From: Pseudoalteromonas neustonica
GTDB taxonomy: Bacteria; Pseudomonadota; Gammaproteobacteria; Enterobacterales; Alteromonadaceae
Assembly: GCF_001653135.1 (NCBI RefSeq)
Contig: NZ_BDDS01000013.1
Location: 26,087-90,086 of the forward strand
Direction of reading: 5' to 3'
DNA length: 64,000 nucleotides
Shown in pieces: positions 26,501-35,269 of this stretch. How positions within the stretch are numbered: the first letter of the stretch is position 1; the number at the start of each line of letters is the position of its first letter. The notes below the pieces were generated by a model. That model saw only the letters and a program-made list of their open reading frames with translations, did no database searches and had not been told where the DNA came from. A program made the position numbers and the translations under genes.

Positions 26501-27067
26501 TTAACTTAAGTTAAGGCGCTTACGAATTCTTGATAATGATATAGCCGATATCCCAATATACAGTGCGACTTCAGTTAAATTCAGTTGAGCAAGCCAATGA
26601 GGTTTTTCGTTCACTAAATAACAATACCGCTGCTCAGGTGTATTGAGCAGTAAAAATGCTTCTTTTGCTTCTTTAAAAATAAGCTGTTGAGTAATTAATT
26701 GCTGCTTTAAACATTGCCATGCAGGCTGAGTAAAAAGGCTAAGTGGCACAACAATTACTTTTGCAGATTTAATAACTTTCAATTGATAAAAAGCATCTGT
26801 ATCCGTTAGCCAATTAGTAAATAGCAATGCAAACTCGTCTTTAAAATAAAACTCTTTACACTTCTGACCGCCATCAGCAGTTGCATGTAATGCCCCAAGC
26901 ACACCATCAAGTAACAAATACCCATAATATTGTTTTTGCCCTTGCTGCACTAACACGTCATCACGCTCAAATTGCTTTGTCGGATAACGCCCCGCTAATT
27001 TATCAGCCAAAGCATGCGCTAATTCACGGTTACTATCGCCCAGTGGTAATATGTGTGATTGTGGCAT
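26501..27067 (-). CDS. Crp/Fnr-like transcriptional regulator
   Basis: 188 residues: a cyclic-nucleotide-binding-type beta roll (RDDVLVQQGQKQYYGYLLLDG) and a C-terminal helix-turn-helix (LNLTEVALYIGISAISLSRI). The Fnr iron-sulphur cysteines are absent, and the effector is unknown. Its ATG follows directly on the stop codon of the nitronate monooxygenase gene, so the two are coupled, and it is a candidate regulator of that gene. Confidence 0.78.
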   Translation of the reverse strand: MPQSHILPLGDSNRELAHALADKLAGRYPTKQFERDDVLVQQGQKQYYGYLLLDGVLGALHATADGGQKCKEFYFKDEFALLFTNWLTDTDAFYQLKVIKSAKVIVVPLSLFTQPAWQCLKQQLITQQLIFKEAKEAFLLLNTPEQRYCYLVNEKPHWLAQLNLTEVALYIGISAISLSRIRKRLNLS

Positions 27068-28108
27068 CTATACAGACCACTTACTCATTAATACCAACGA
27101 CACTTCAGCTGCGCTCACATTCACTCGAGGAATATACTTTTGCCCACACCAAAGCGGTGAAAAACCACTTTCCTTACGCTCCTCGGCTTTAGATCTAAGC
27201 GCCGTGATTGCAATACTTGCATAAGGAAATGGCGGAACATGCTCAGGTATTGAGCCGAGTTCATTCATTACACGATTACAAATGCCTCTGGCTACACGCC
27301 CTGAAAACAACGTTGTTAATGATGTAGATCCATCGCCTTGCTTTAATATTGCATCACGATGAAGTGCAGATGTTGTTGCCTCATTACACAGTAAATAAGC
27401 ACTACCAACCTGCACACCACTGGCGCCTAGTAGCTTCATATTCAGTACGTCATCCGCATCAGCAATACCGCCAGCAGCAATAATAGGAACACTCACGTTA
27501 GCTACACATTCTTTAACAAGCTCTGTGGTTGTTTTATGTAAATTCAAATCCATTGATAAAAAATGCCCACGATGTCCTCCGGCTTCTAAACCTTGCGCAA
27601 TAATTGCATCCGCACCATTGTTATTAAGCCAAATAGCCTCGTCGAGAGTCGTCGCGGTTGAGATTACTTTGCCCCCCCAACTCTTGATTTGTTGCACTAT
27701 ATTATTTGCAGGTAAACCAAAATGAAAACTCACTACTGGCGGCTTAAATGGGGCTATAACATCGACTATTTTTTGAGTTATGGGCTGTCGGGATGCCTCA
27801 CTACTTAGTGCTCTTTCATCAACACCATACTCTGCAAAATAGGGAGCTAAAAGACAATGCCACTGCTGTGTTTGGATTGGCGTATAATCTGATTGCGCAT
27901 GACAGAAAAAGTTAAGGTTATAAGGTTTATTAGTAATTTGTGTAAGTTGAGTTAATTGAGCTATAAGTTGCTGCTCACTTAACATCGCACATGGTAATGA
28001 GCCAAGCCCACCGGCTTCACACACGCTTGCTGCAAGCTTTGCATCTTGCACGCCGGCCATAGGCGCTTGAATAAGCGCAAGGGGAATATTAAAAAGTGAC
28101 CTTATCAT
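27068..28108 (-). CDS. Nitronate monooxygenase (2-nitropropane dioxygenase family)
   Basis: 346 residues, TIM-barrel flavoprotein. Family marks: IQAPMAGVQDAKLAASV at the start, NLNFFCH, DAIIAQGLEAGGHRGHF with the catalytic His, IIAAGGIADADDV and GASGVQVGSAYLL for FMN phosphate binding. These enzymes oxidise alkyl nitronates such as propionate-3-nitronate with O2. GGAG lies 7 bases before the ATG and an inverted repeat lies just upstream. Cotranscribed with the Crp-like regulator gene. Confidence 0.88.
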   Translation of the reverse strand: MIRSLFNIPLALIQAPMAGVQDAKLAASVCEAGGLGSLPCAMLSEQQLIAQLTQLTQITNKPYNLNFFCHAQSDYTPIQTQQWHCLLAPYFAEYGVDERALSSEASRQPITQKIVDVIAPFKPPVVSFHFGLPANNIVQQIKSWGGKVISTATTLDEAIWLNNNGADAIIAQGLEAGGHRGHFLSMDLNLHKTTTELVKECVANVSVPIIAAGGIADADDVLNMKLLGASGVQVGSAYLLCNEATTSALHRDAILKQGDGSTSLTTLFSGRVARGICNRVMNELGSIPEHVPPFPYASIAITALRSKAEERKESGFSPLWCGQKYIPRVNVSAAEVSLVLMSKWSV

Positions 28109-28120
28109 TAGACTCTCCTT

Positions 28121-28137
28121 GTAACATTTTCTGTTAC
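28121..28137. promoter_or_regulatory. Inverted repeat, possible operator upstream of the nitronate monooxygenase gene
   Basis: GTAACA-N5-TGTTAC, perfect 6-bp arms, 13 bases upstream of the monooxygenase start. Its size and symmetry suit a dimeric regulator; the co-encoded Crp-like protein is a candidate, by inference only. Confidence 0.4.
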
Positions 28138-28300
28138 GTGCATTTTTTACAGAATACAGCTACTTAATAATTTATATAAATAAAACCAAACAAAACACAA
28201 ACCCCATTATTAACAAGTGGTTAAAAAGCTTATTTAGCTAAAAAATAAAGTGGCGTTAGCTTTGCAATATCTTCTGCACATGATTTGTAAGGAGATAAGT

Positions 28301-29674
28301 ATGACTAACACAGTAACCACTATCAATCCGGCAACTGAAGAAACCATTGCTCAGTATACATTACTAACATTGGAGCAAGCACAGCAAGCAGTGGATAAAA
28401 CCCACGATACCTTTTTAAAATGGCGCCAAACATCATTTTCTGAACGCGCTGATTTACTCAATAATCTTGCCAGTATATTTGAAAAAAATAAACAACAACT
28501 GGCCGAGTTAATGACTTTAGAAATGGGTAAACTCTATTCACAAGGCTTACAAGAAGTCGAGCTATGCGCTGCAATTTGTCGTTATACCGCTGAAAATGGC
28601 GCGTCGCAGTTAGCGGATGAAACACGTCAAATGCAAAATGGTAAAGCAATTATTACTTACCAACCGACCGGGGTTTTATTGGGCATTCAACCGTGGAACT
28701 TCCCACTATATCAAGTGATCCGCTACGCTGTAACTAACATAATGGCAGGTAATACTACCGTACTTAAACATGCCGGTAATGTATTTGGCATGGCTGAAAA
28801 AATCGAATCTCTCTTTATTGAAGCGGGCTTTGAAAAATACTGCTTCACTAATTTATTAATTGACGGTAAAACTGCCAGCGAGTTGATTAGCCACCCAGCT
28901 ATTCGTGGCGTGACCTTTACTGGCAGTGACGGTACAGGTAAAAAAGTAGCTGAACGTGCAGGTAAATACGTTAAAAAAACGGTATTAGAACTGGGAAGTA
29001 ACGATGCCTACTTAGTCCTTGATGATGCAGACTTAGCGCTTGCTGTAAAAACCTGCTTACAAGGGCGAATGGTAAATAATGGCCAAACATGTGTGGCGGC
29101 TAAGCGCTTTGTCGTTGTTGATGCCCTTTATGATGACTTTAAAAATGCCCTCAGCAAGCAACTTAAAAGCATGAAAATGGGCGACCCGATGGATAAGGAG
29201 ACTAACCTTGGGCCAATGGCGCGTGAGGATTTACGCGATCAAATTCATCAGCAAGTGCAAGAATCAGTTGCAAAAGGGGCTACTGTCGTCGCAGGTGGCA
29301 ACATTCCAGAGCAAACGGGTTTTTACTATCCGCCCACGCTACTTGAAAACTTATCGCCAGGTATGCCCGCATACGATGATGAACTTTTTGGCCCTGTAGC
29401 ATCGTTAATTAAAGCTAAAGATAACCAAGACGCTATGCGTATCGCTAACGACTCACGTTATGGTTTAGGTGGTGGTATCTTCTCAAAAGATGAAAACAAA
29501 GCTATTGAGCTTGCCAAAAATCATTTTGAAACCGGTATGATCAATATAAACGGCTATGGTTTAGCGCAACCAAATTTACCATTTGGCGGAGTAAAAGACA
29601 GTGGTCACGGCCGTGAACACGGCGGTTTTGGCATACGAGAATTTGTAAATATTAAAACAATTATGATTAGCTAA
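28301..29674 (+). CDS. NAD(P)-dependent succinate-semialdehyde dehydrogenase, Sad/YneI-like
   Basis: 457 residues from the ATG at 28301, which has AAGGAG 6 bases upstream; an in-frame GTG at 28250 lacks one. Collinear with E. coli Sad: NPATEETIAQY, LGIQPWNFPLYQV, the base E230 (VLELGSND), the nucleophile C264 (NNGQTCVAAKRF) and PFGGVKDSGHGRE. The usual ELGG is ELGS here. Oxidises succinic or related semialdehydes; exact substrate inferred from similarity. Monocistronic with a terminator. Confidence 0.85.
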   Translation: MTNTVTTINPATEETIAQYTLLTLEQAQQAVDKTHDTFLKWRQTSFSERADLLNNLASIFEKNKQQLAELMTLEMGKLYSQGLQEVELCAAICRYTAENGASQLADETRQMQNGKAIITYQPTGVLLGIQPWNFPLYQVIRYAVTNIMAGNTTVLKHAGNVFGMAEKIESLFIEAGFEKYCFTNLLIDGKTASELISHPAIRGVTFTGSDGTGKKVAERAGKYVKKTVLELGSNDAYLVLDDADLALAVKTCLQGRMVNNGQTCVAAKRFVVVDALYDDFKNALSKQLKSMKMGDPMDKETNLGPMAREDLRDQIHQQVQESVAKGATVVAGGNIPEQTGFYYPPTLLENLSPGMPAYDDELFGPVASLIKAKDNQDAMRIANDSRYGLGGGIFSKDENKAIELAKNHFETGMININGYGLAQPNLPFGGVKDSGHGREHGGFGIREFVNIKTIMIS

Positions 29675-29690
29675 TTGATTACATCATTGC

Positions 29691-29717
29691 AAAGGGCCTT
29701 TATTGGCCCTTTTTTTA
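29691..29717 (+). terminator. Intrinsic terminator after the Sad-like gene
   Basis: AAAGGGCC and GGCCCTTT pair across 6 bases, followed by a T-run. Confidence 0.88.
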
Positions 29718-29738
29718 TGCATCCATCACCTTAATGTA

Positions 29739-29834
29739 TATACTCAAGCCACCTCACAATGCAAAATGCAAAATGCAGCGTTCCACAGGTGTTTAATATC
29801 AAGGCATTACTTTGCGACAATGACACACCCTTTA
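29739..29834. repeat. Family B repeat, inverted right-end fragment
   Basis: TATACTCAAGCCACCTCA and the following 75 bases match, in reverse orientation, the right third of the full copy at 30931-31207 (for example AATATCAAGGC and TTTGCGACAATG). The rest of the element is missing. It stops at the 3' end of the EEP gene. Confidence 0.65.
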
Positions 29835-30905
29835 AAATGTAGGCACTTGGCCTTTATCTAAATGCTCCATCATTAATGCATCAACATCCTCTTCTAACTC
29901 GGTATTCTCATCAAGATTTGAATGCTGCTCAATATCTTCATAAACCAACTCAGTTAGTAACGCAAAGTGATCAGAGCCATACTTGGCCAAACGCTTAATG
30001 CGCTTGACGGTAAACCCTGTACTATGAAAAAGATGGTCCAGCGGCCAGCGCATAAAAAAGTAACTCGCATGAAATGTATTAAAAAAGCCACGCCCTTTAC
30101 GTGGATCTAATAGGCCACTTACTTGCATAAATAAACGAGTACTGCGAGACCAAGCCACATCGTTTAAATCTCCAGCGACAATCACAGGGCGCGTAGCATC
30201 TTTAAGCGCTTTGGCCACCATTATCAACTCACTATCTCGCGGGCGAGAGGAATCTTCTTCTGTTGGGCTCGGCGGTGCTGGATGAATGAAGTGACCTTGC
30301 ATCTCTAAACCCTCATCATTAACAAACAAAATGTGAATTGAAGGCACATCACTTTCAACAAGCTCACAAATTTGCGCCTGTTTAATTTTGTATTTACTAA
30401 ATAGATGCATGCCATAGCGGTTATCTTTTGGACAATCAATTGTATGAGGGTAGTCTTTTTTGAGCACACTGAGCTTTTGCTGCCACCAATCATCTGACTC
30501 AAGCGTGATCAGTAAATCGGGCTGATGCTTATCAACTAACTTTAGCAATGCATCACTATTATGGTTCGACATTAATACATTGGCTGACATAATACGAATA
30601 CTATGCTGCGCGTTACTTTGGGCACTTTTAACCTCATGCGCAGCGCACCATGTGTAAGGAAATATCCACCAACCTTGAACACTAACAATAATACTGTTAG
30701 CCACCGCTACTGCTGCCCACCACAAATAATCTCCACCAAAAATAAGGAGCATCGACATAACTATAACAAGGTTAAACAACGCCAAATAAAAAACCTGCAG
30801 GCGAACAAAATCACAACTTCTCACTAAGTAATGCTGGCTATAAGACATAGGTAATACAGTAAAAATAAATAAAATAGTGGTTATTATTATCTCTGCTATT
30901 AACAC
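29832..30905 (-). CDS. Membrane-anchored endonuclease/exonuclease/phosphatase (EEP) family protein
   Basis: 357 residues: three N-terminal membrane helices within about 1-85, then an EEP domain with SANVLMSNHNSDAL, the metal Glu (ITLESDDWW), VAGDLNDVAW and the late SDHFALLTEL. The active site residues N, E, D-x-N and SDH are all present. The catalytic domain probably faces the periplasm. The family includes nucleases and phosphodiesterases, so substrate is open. Single gene lying between two family B repeat copies. Confidence 0.82.
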   Translation of the reverse strand: MLIAEIIITTILFIFTVLPMSYSQHYLVRSCDFVRLQVFYLALFNLVIVMSMLLIFGGDYLWWAAVAVANSIIVSVQGWWIFPYTWCAAHEVKSAQSNAQHSIRIMSANVLMSNHNSDALLKLVDKHQPDLLITLESDDWWQQKLSVLKKDYPHTIDCPKDNRYGMHLFSKYKIKQAQICELVESDVPSIHILFVNDEGLEMQGHFIHPAPPSPTEEDSSRPRDSELIMVAKALKDATRPVIVAGDLNDVAWSRSTRLFMQVSGLLDPRKGRGFFNTFHASYFFMRWPLDHLFHSTGFTVKRIKRLAKYGSDHFALLTELVYEDIEQHSNLDENTELEEDVDALMMEHLDKGQVPTF

Positions 30906-30930
30906 GTTAGTTCCTTAATTAGGTTAAATA

Positions 30931-31207
30931 TATACCCAAGCCACCTCAAGATGTGAGCGTCGTTGGAATTAAAAGCGATTTAGGCAAGGCATTGATTGCA
31001 AGTAATAGTGGTTCTATTTTTAAAATCAATCCCTTATAAAAATAACGCAGTATAAATCGCTTTTAAACCAACCCATTGGGCGTTTCACAGTCACTTACTC
31101 TCATCGTTGTTCCTTCTTAAAAGGGATTGCCATTGTTGCAAAGCAACGCCTTGATATTAAGCCCCTGTGAAACGCTGAATTCTGCATTTTGAGGTGGCTT
31201 GGGTATA
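30931..31207. repeat. Family B repeat, full copy 1 (MITE-like)
   Basis: 277 bp bounded by TATACCCAAGCCACCTCAA and its inverted copy TTGAGGTGGCTTGGGTATA. About 90 percent alike by eye to 47528-47792 over its whole length. Internal opposed segments (AAAAGCGATTTA against TAAATCGCTTTT) allow folding. No coding frame with a ribosome-binding site. It takes up most of the 420-bp gap 30906-31325; the remainder shows nothing. Confidence 0.8.
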
Positions 31208-31325
31208 AAGCCATTTTAACTAATAATATACAGTACAGGCTGTTCATTAAATTTATTAGCCTAGCAAGATCATCTGAATTAAAGATGAAGAAATATAAGA
31301 GTTTCTCTATCTATTAACATTATTT

Positions 31326-31709
31326 TTATCGTTTTATTTGCTGTTTTTCATCATCGGTTAACGGCTGATACCAGCGTGGATAGGACCAGCCATATCCCCA
31401 CCTAAATGATGTTGGTAAATAAGGACTCCCTCCCACTCGAACACCCGCTAACATAAGCTGTGCTATTGCAGGTTCGCCAACTTGAGCCACACAGTGTTGT
31501 AACTGCTGATCAGCTGTTAAACGCTGCTCATACGTGCCCCCCTGCCAATAAGCATAATCATGCTCTGTACAACAATTTAGCCATAGCTCTTTTTGCTCAA
31601 ACGTACCATCAGGAAAAGCGCTGCACCCATCTGACGTAAAAGGCTTAATCTCTTCACTATGCGCGCTGTATGAGATTATAAAAAATAATAAAGTAAAAAT
31701 ATAACGCAT
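31326..31709 (-). CDS. Secreted phospholipase-A2-like small protein
   Basis: 127 residues with a signal peptide (about 1-18, cleaved near YSAHS-EE). The mature part has DGCSAFPDGTF, then NCCTEHDYAYWQGG: the paired Cys followed by His-Asp is the arrangement of the phospholipase A2 catalytic helix. Calcium-loop conservation is weak, so catalytic activity is uncertain. The C-terminus is rich in Trp, Tyr and Gly (WGYGWSYPRWY). Similar short exported proteins occur in marine gammaproteobacteria without known function. Confidence 0.62.
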   Translation of the reverse strand: MRYIFTLLFFIISYSAHSEEIKPFTSDGCSAFPDGTFEQKELWLNCCTEHDYAYWQGGTYEQRLTADQQLQHCVAQVGEPAIAQLMLAGVRVGGSPYLPTSFRWGYGWSYPRWYQPLTDDEKQQIKR

Positions 31710-31752
31710 AAATATTCCGTATCTTGAAAATATAAACCACCTGTTTACAAAC

Positions 31753-32277
31753 CTAACTATCCGACGTGGGCTCGGCTCTTTTAATCGATGCCGGTACTAT
31801 CATTTTATGCATTGGTTTTACAAACAACATATAAAGCTTACCTAAAAAATTATGCACATGAACCACTGTCGAAATTGAAATGAAATTACCTTGTATCTCA
31901 TCCCTAAAAATAGAAACTTGCACGTCTAAATGTTTATCTGAATCACCTAAAACAACTTCTTCATCACTTAAATAAAGTAAGGTAAATATACCAACCCTAT
32001 CACCAACTTTATAATCACTCTTTGGTTTACTTGAATCGAAACCACCTAAAGCACCCAGGTTTTTCAGACCAAAAAGGCCAACAACTCTATTGCGAGTTGC
32101 CATTAAAAAATTAACCCAAGCAGGTGTGGTAGCTGCATGATCTAACCACACTTGCAGTGAGCTTCTATTTTTAATATGTGAGTGAAATGAATACACATCA
32201 AAAAAATAAGCGTCATGCAATACTTTTGATATTTGACTATTATCTGGCACCTGCGTTTTCACAATATCTACGGACAC
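31753..32277 (-). CDS. DUF2867 family protein
   Basis: 174 residues, soluble. WLDHAATTPAWVNFLMATRN, GDRVGIFTLLYLSDEEVVLGD and the ending LYMLFVKPMHKMIVP follow the DUF2867 pattern, a family seen alone or fused to oxidoreductases and resembling SRPBCC-type folds. No catalytic residues can be named. It precedes the phospholipase-like gene by 43 bases on the same strand. Confidence 0.65.
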   Translation of the reverse strand: MSVDIVKTQVPDNSQISKVLHDAYFFDVYSFHSHIKNRSSLQVWLDHAATTPAWVNFLMATRNRVVGLFGLKNLGALGGFDSSKPKSDYKVGDRVGIFTLLYLSDEEVVLGDSDKHLDVQVSIFRDEIQGNFISISTVVHVHNFLGKLYMLFVKPMHKMIVPASIKRAEPTSDS

Positions 32278-32660
32278 GACTTAACACTCCTTTACTATTA
32301 AACCTTAATCGCCAAGTAATCAAAACAATTGAATATACCTCACGAATCCCTGCATCTCTAGCTGCCACTTTCAATAATCATACCCTATAGTCTCAATATA
32401 AACAGTTGATTATCTAAACTATTAATATGCTAAAACCACCTCTAAAAAATAAAAGCGTGACAACCTTATCCTTTATTGTTTAAGATAATCGCACTTTCCT
32501 AATGGAGTTTGCGCATTAATGAATAACTAACACCTGTTGAAATTCGTTTTATTTATTTGAATTTACAGGGTTAGTGGGCGCAAAATTCGTCATATTTCGA
32601 CCTATCACAGTATAAAAATACTATTTTTGCGCGCCATGCCCTGCACTATCCAGAGGCATT
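32278..32660. other. 383-bp leader region upstream of the ABC-F gene
   Basis: No gene. It contains nested inverted repeats close to the start codon: GCGCAAAA (32578-32585) with TTTTGCGC (32625-32632), and inside them AGTAT-AAAA-ATACT (32609-32622). An ATG-AAT-AAC-TAA minimal frame is at 32519. A structured leader before an ABC-F gene could be an attenuator, but this is inference. Confidence 0.4.
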
Positions 32661-34256
32661 ATGCATACATTACACGTTCACAATTTGGGTTTTCAATACC
32701 CTGATGGTCACAACCAATTCAAGCAGCTTAATTTTTCAGTCACTGAAAAGCTCACTGCAATCATCGGCGCTAATGGCAGCGGTAAATCATTATTGGCAAA
32801 CATACTAGCTAATAAGATCCAACCAACAGCTGGGAGTGTTGAATTTAGCGCCAATGTGTTACTCATTTCACAGCAACAGGTAAATGAGCAGCCCAAAAGC
32901 GCAGCTTCGCAAACAATTGCACAATTACTCGCTATAGATAAAAAACTGGCTGCACTTGCGCGTATTGCACAAGGCAGCAGCTGTGAAGCTGACTTTAACG
33001 CTGTGAATGATGATTGGTTGTGCGAGCAACGCTACCAACAAGAACTTTTAACCCTCGGTATTGATGCACCACTAAAGCACAAGCTGACTGAATTAAGCGG
33101 CGGCCAACAAAGGCGCTTACTGCTATATTGCGCATTACAAGCTGCGCCAGATTTACTTATTTTAGATGAACCAAGTAATCACCTCGATATCCCAGCAAAG
33201 CGCTGGCTAATAGCACAATTACACACATTTAAAGGGCTGGTAATTATAGTAAGCCATGATCGGCAACTGCTTAATGAATGTGATGCAATTATTGAGCTAA
33301 ATTCACAAGGTGCTCATTATATGACGGGTAATTACCAACATTTTAGCGAGCAAAAAGCGCTGCAACAAACCGCGTTAATAAAACAGATTAATCACCTTGA
33401 AAAAGATCAAAAAAAGCACCAACAGCAAACACAGCTAAATCACGAAAAAGCCCAACAGCGCGCAGCACAAGGTAATAAAATCCGTAACAATGCTAGTCAG
33501 CCAAAAATGATGTTGGATTTTAAAAAAAATAATGCACAAGCCAGTAAAGGTAATAGCGAACGTTTAGCAACAGCAAAACACCAAGCCATAATAGATAAAC
33601 GCCAAGCGTTGAAAGAGCAACTGCCCACAAGTAGCATCATGAAGCTGCAATTTAACCTACAAACAACACATAAACGGCTGCTATTTGTTGAACAGTTAGT
33701 GCTTCCTTTTAAATCTGCATCGCCGATAACATTTAGCGTATTTAACAATGATAAGCTGCATATTAAAGGCCCAAATGGCTGTGGAAAATCAACCTTATTA
33801 CATCTTATAAGTAACTCAGCTAACCCCCCGTCACGTTCGTTTTCAGGCGCAGTACAATTAAATAGCAAGATACTTTATATTGATCAACACTGCGCATTTT
33901 TAACATCATCACAAAATTTAGTTAATGCATTAGAGGTATATTGTAGTAACCTCGACATGCAGCACATGCGTCATTTACTGGCAAATATTGGTTTTAAGGG
34001 CGATGATATTTACCGCCCTATAAGTCAATTAAGCGGCGGTGAAAAAATGCAACTAGCAATGTTAATAGCAGCCCACAACGCACAAGCGTATTTACTGTTA
34101 CTTGATGAGCCCGACAACCATTTAGACCTTGATAATAAGCAGTTACTCGCCAACTGCTTATCCGAGTTTAAAGGCAGCTTTATGCTGGTAAGCCACGATG
34201 AGGAGTTTATTTTGCAATGTAATGTCACGGCTGAAATCGACTTAAGCCTAGACTAA
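32661..34256 (+). CDS. ABC-F family ATPase
   Basis: 531 residues, two ABC domains and no membrane segments. Domain 1: Walker A GANGSGKS (36-43), signature LSGGQQRR, Walker B LLILDEPSNHLD. A basic, Gln/Lys-rich linker of about 85 residues follows, as in ribosome-binding ABC-F proteins. Domain 2: GPNGCGKS, LSGGEKMQ, LLLDEPDNHLD. ABC-F proteins act on the ribosome as translation factors or in antibiotic protection. Whether this one confers resistance is unknown; its sequence is not obviously EttA, Uup or YheS. Confidence 0.87.
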   Translation: MHTLHVHNLGFQYPDGHNQFKQLNFSVTEKLTAIIGANGSGKSLLANILANKIQPTAGSVEFSANVLLISQQQVNEQPKSAASQTIAQLLAIDKKLAALARIAQGSSCEADFNAVNDDWLCEQRYQQELLTLGIDAPLKHKLTELSGGQQRRLLLYCALQAAPDLLILDEPSNHLDIPAKRWLIAQLHTFKGLVIIVSHDRQLLNECDAIIELNSQGAHYMTGNYQHFSEQKALQQTALIKQINHLEKDQKKHQQQTQLNHEKAQQRAAQGNKIRNNASQPKMMLDFKKNNAQASKGNSERLATAKHQAIIDKRQALKEQLPTSSIMKLQFNLQTTHKRLLFVEQLVLPFKSASPITFSVFNNDKLHIKGPNGCGKSTLLHLISNSANPPSRSFSGAVQLNSKILYIDQHCAFLTSSQNLVNALEVYCSNLDMQHMRHLLANIGFKGDDIYRPISQLSGGEKMQLAMLIAAHNAQAYLLLLDEPDNHLDLDNKQLLANCLSEFKGSFMLVSHDEEFILQCNVTAEIDLSLD

Positions 34257-34367
34257 CAGAACTTTTTAGGTATTTTACGTTCAAACTTATCGGATCGCTT
34301 ATCACATCAATGTGGGGTTAAATTACCTCGCATTAGTTCATTATAATAATGAATAATAAGGAATAAT

Positions 34368-35204
34368 ATGAAAGTTCAGCAATTAATATTGGTGATTATC
34401 GTCACCTCTTTAGCAGGCTGTAGCACTTTTTTCAGCCAAAATACGAATCAAAAAACTCGCTCTAGCAGTTTAGTCGATTTTTTATACCCAGATGAGCAAA
34501 GCCGTCAGGCACATCTACCCAGTATGCCAACGCTGAATCTTCCTGCAACAGTAGGTATTGCGTTTATTCCAAACAAATATGATTCCGGTATACGCAGCAA
34601 TGATGAAATAGCCTTACTTGAAAAAGTTAAAAACCAATTTATGCAGTATGACTATATTGACCGGATTGAAATTATTCCAAGTAGCTATTTAAAGGGAGGT
34701 CAAGGATTCACAACCCTTGAGCAAGTATCTCGCTTGTATGATGTCGACATTATGGCGCTTGTGTCGTACGACCAGGTGGCTCAAACGCTGGAAAATAATG
34801 CCGCTTTTTTATATCTCACCATCGTCGGTTTATACGTCATTCCGGGTAATGAAAATACGGTACAAACCTTTGTTGATACAGCCGTGTTTGATGTAAAAAG
34901 TAAAAAAATGTTATTTCGCGCCCCTGGTATTAATAAAGTTGACAAGCGAAGCACTGCCGTTGGTATTGATGATACTTTAAATACGCAATCTCAGCACAGT
35001 TTTAACTTAGCGGTTGATGATATGGCAGCTAATTTAGACGCAGAGCTTGGCCGTTTTAAAACACGCGTTAAAGAAGAAAAAATTGCCAAAGTAACCCACA
35101 AAAATGGCAGTAGTGGCGGAAGCATTTTTTGGCTACTCGCTTTGCTCAGTGGCGTATTTCTAATCAAGCAACGCAAATGGTTTATTTCAAATATTAAAGA
35201 CTAA
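34368..35204 (+). CDS. Rhombosortase-target lipoprotein (lipobox plus GlyGly-CTERM)
   Basis: 278 residues. N-terminal lipoprotein signal with LAGC (C18) and a C-terminal tripartite tail: GSSGGS, a hydrophobic helix (about 251-267) and a basic end (KQRK). The tail is the GlyGly-CTERM signal cut by rhombosortase, a rhomboid protease linked to type II secretion. The body matches the rhombotarget lipoprotein family (VGIAFIPNKYDSG, DIMALVSYDQ, DTAVFDVKSKKMLFRAPG). No rhombosortase gene is in this window. Confidence 0.82.
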   Translation: MKVQQLILVIIVTSLAGCSTFFSQNTNQKTRSSSLVDFLYPDEQSRQAHLPSMPTLNLPATVGIAFIPNKYDSGIRSNDEIALLEKVKNQFMQYDYIDRIEIIPSSYLKGGQGFTTLEQVSRLYDVDIMALVSYDQVAQTLENNAAFLYLTIVGLYVIPGNENTVQTFVDTAVFDVKSKKMLFRAPGINKVDKRSTAVGIDDTLNTQSQHSFNLAVDDMAANLDAELGRFKTRVKEEKIAKVTHKNGSSGGSIFWLLALLSGVFLIKQRKWFISNIKD

Positions 35205-35231
35205 AGCTTTGTAACAACTAAAAAGTTATAT

Positions 35232-35265
35232 ACCCTTTAGCTTTAGAATTAATTAGGTAAAGGGT
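35232..35265 (+). promoter_or_regulatory. Hairpin covering the ribosome-binding site of the TonB receptor gene
   Basis: ACCCTTTA pairs with TAAAGGGT across 18 bases. The right arm contains AAAGGG, the only SD-like sequence, 5 bases before the ATG at 35270. Could be a terminator for the upstream lipoprotein gene or a translational control element. Confidence 0.45.
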
Positions 35266-35269
35266 TTTC

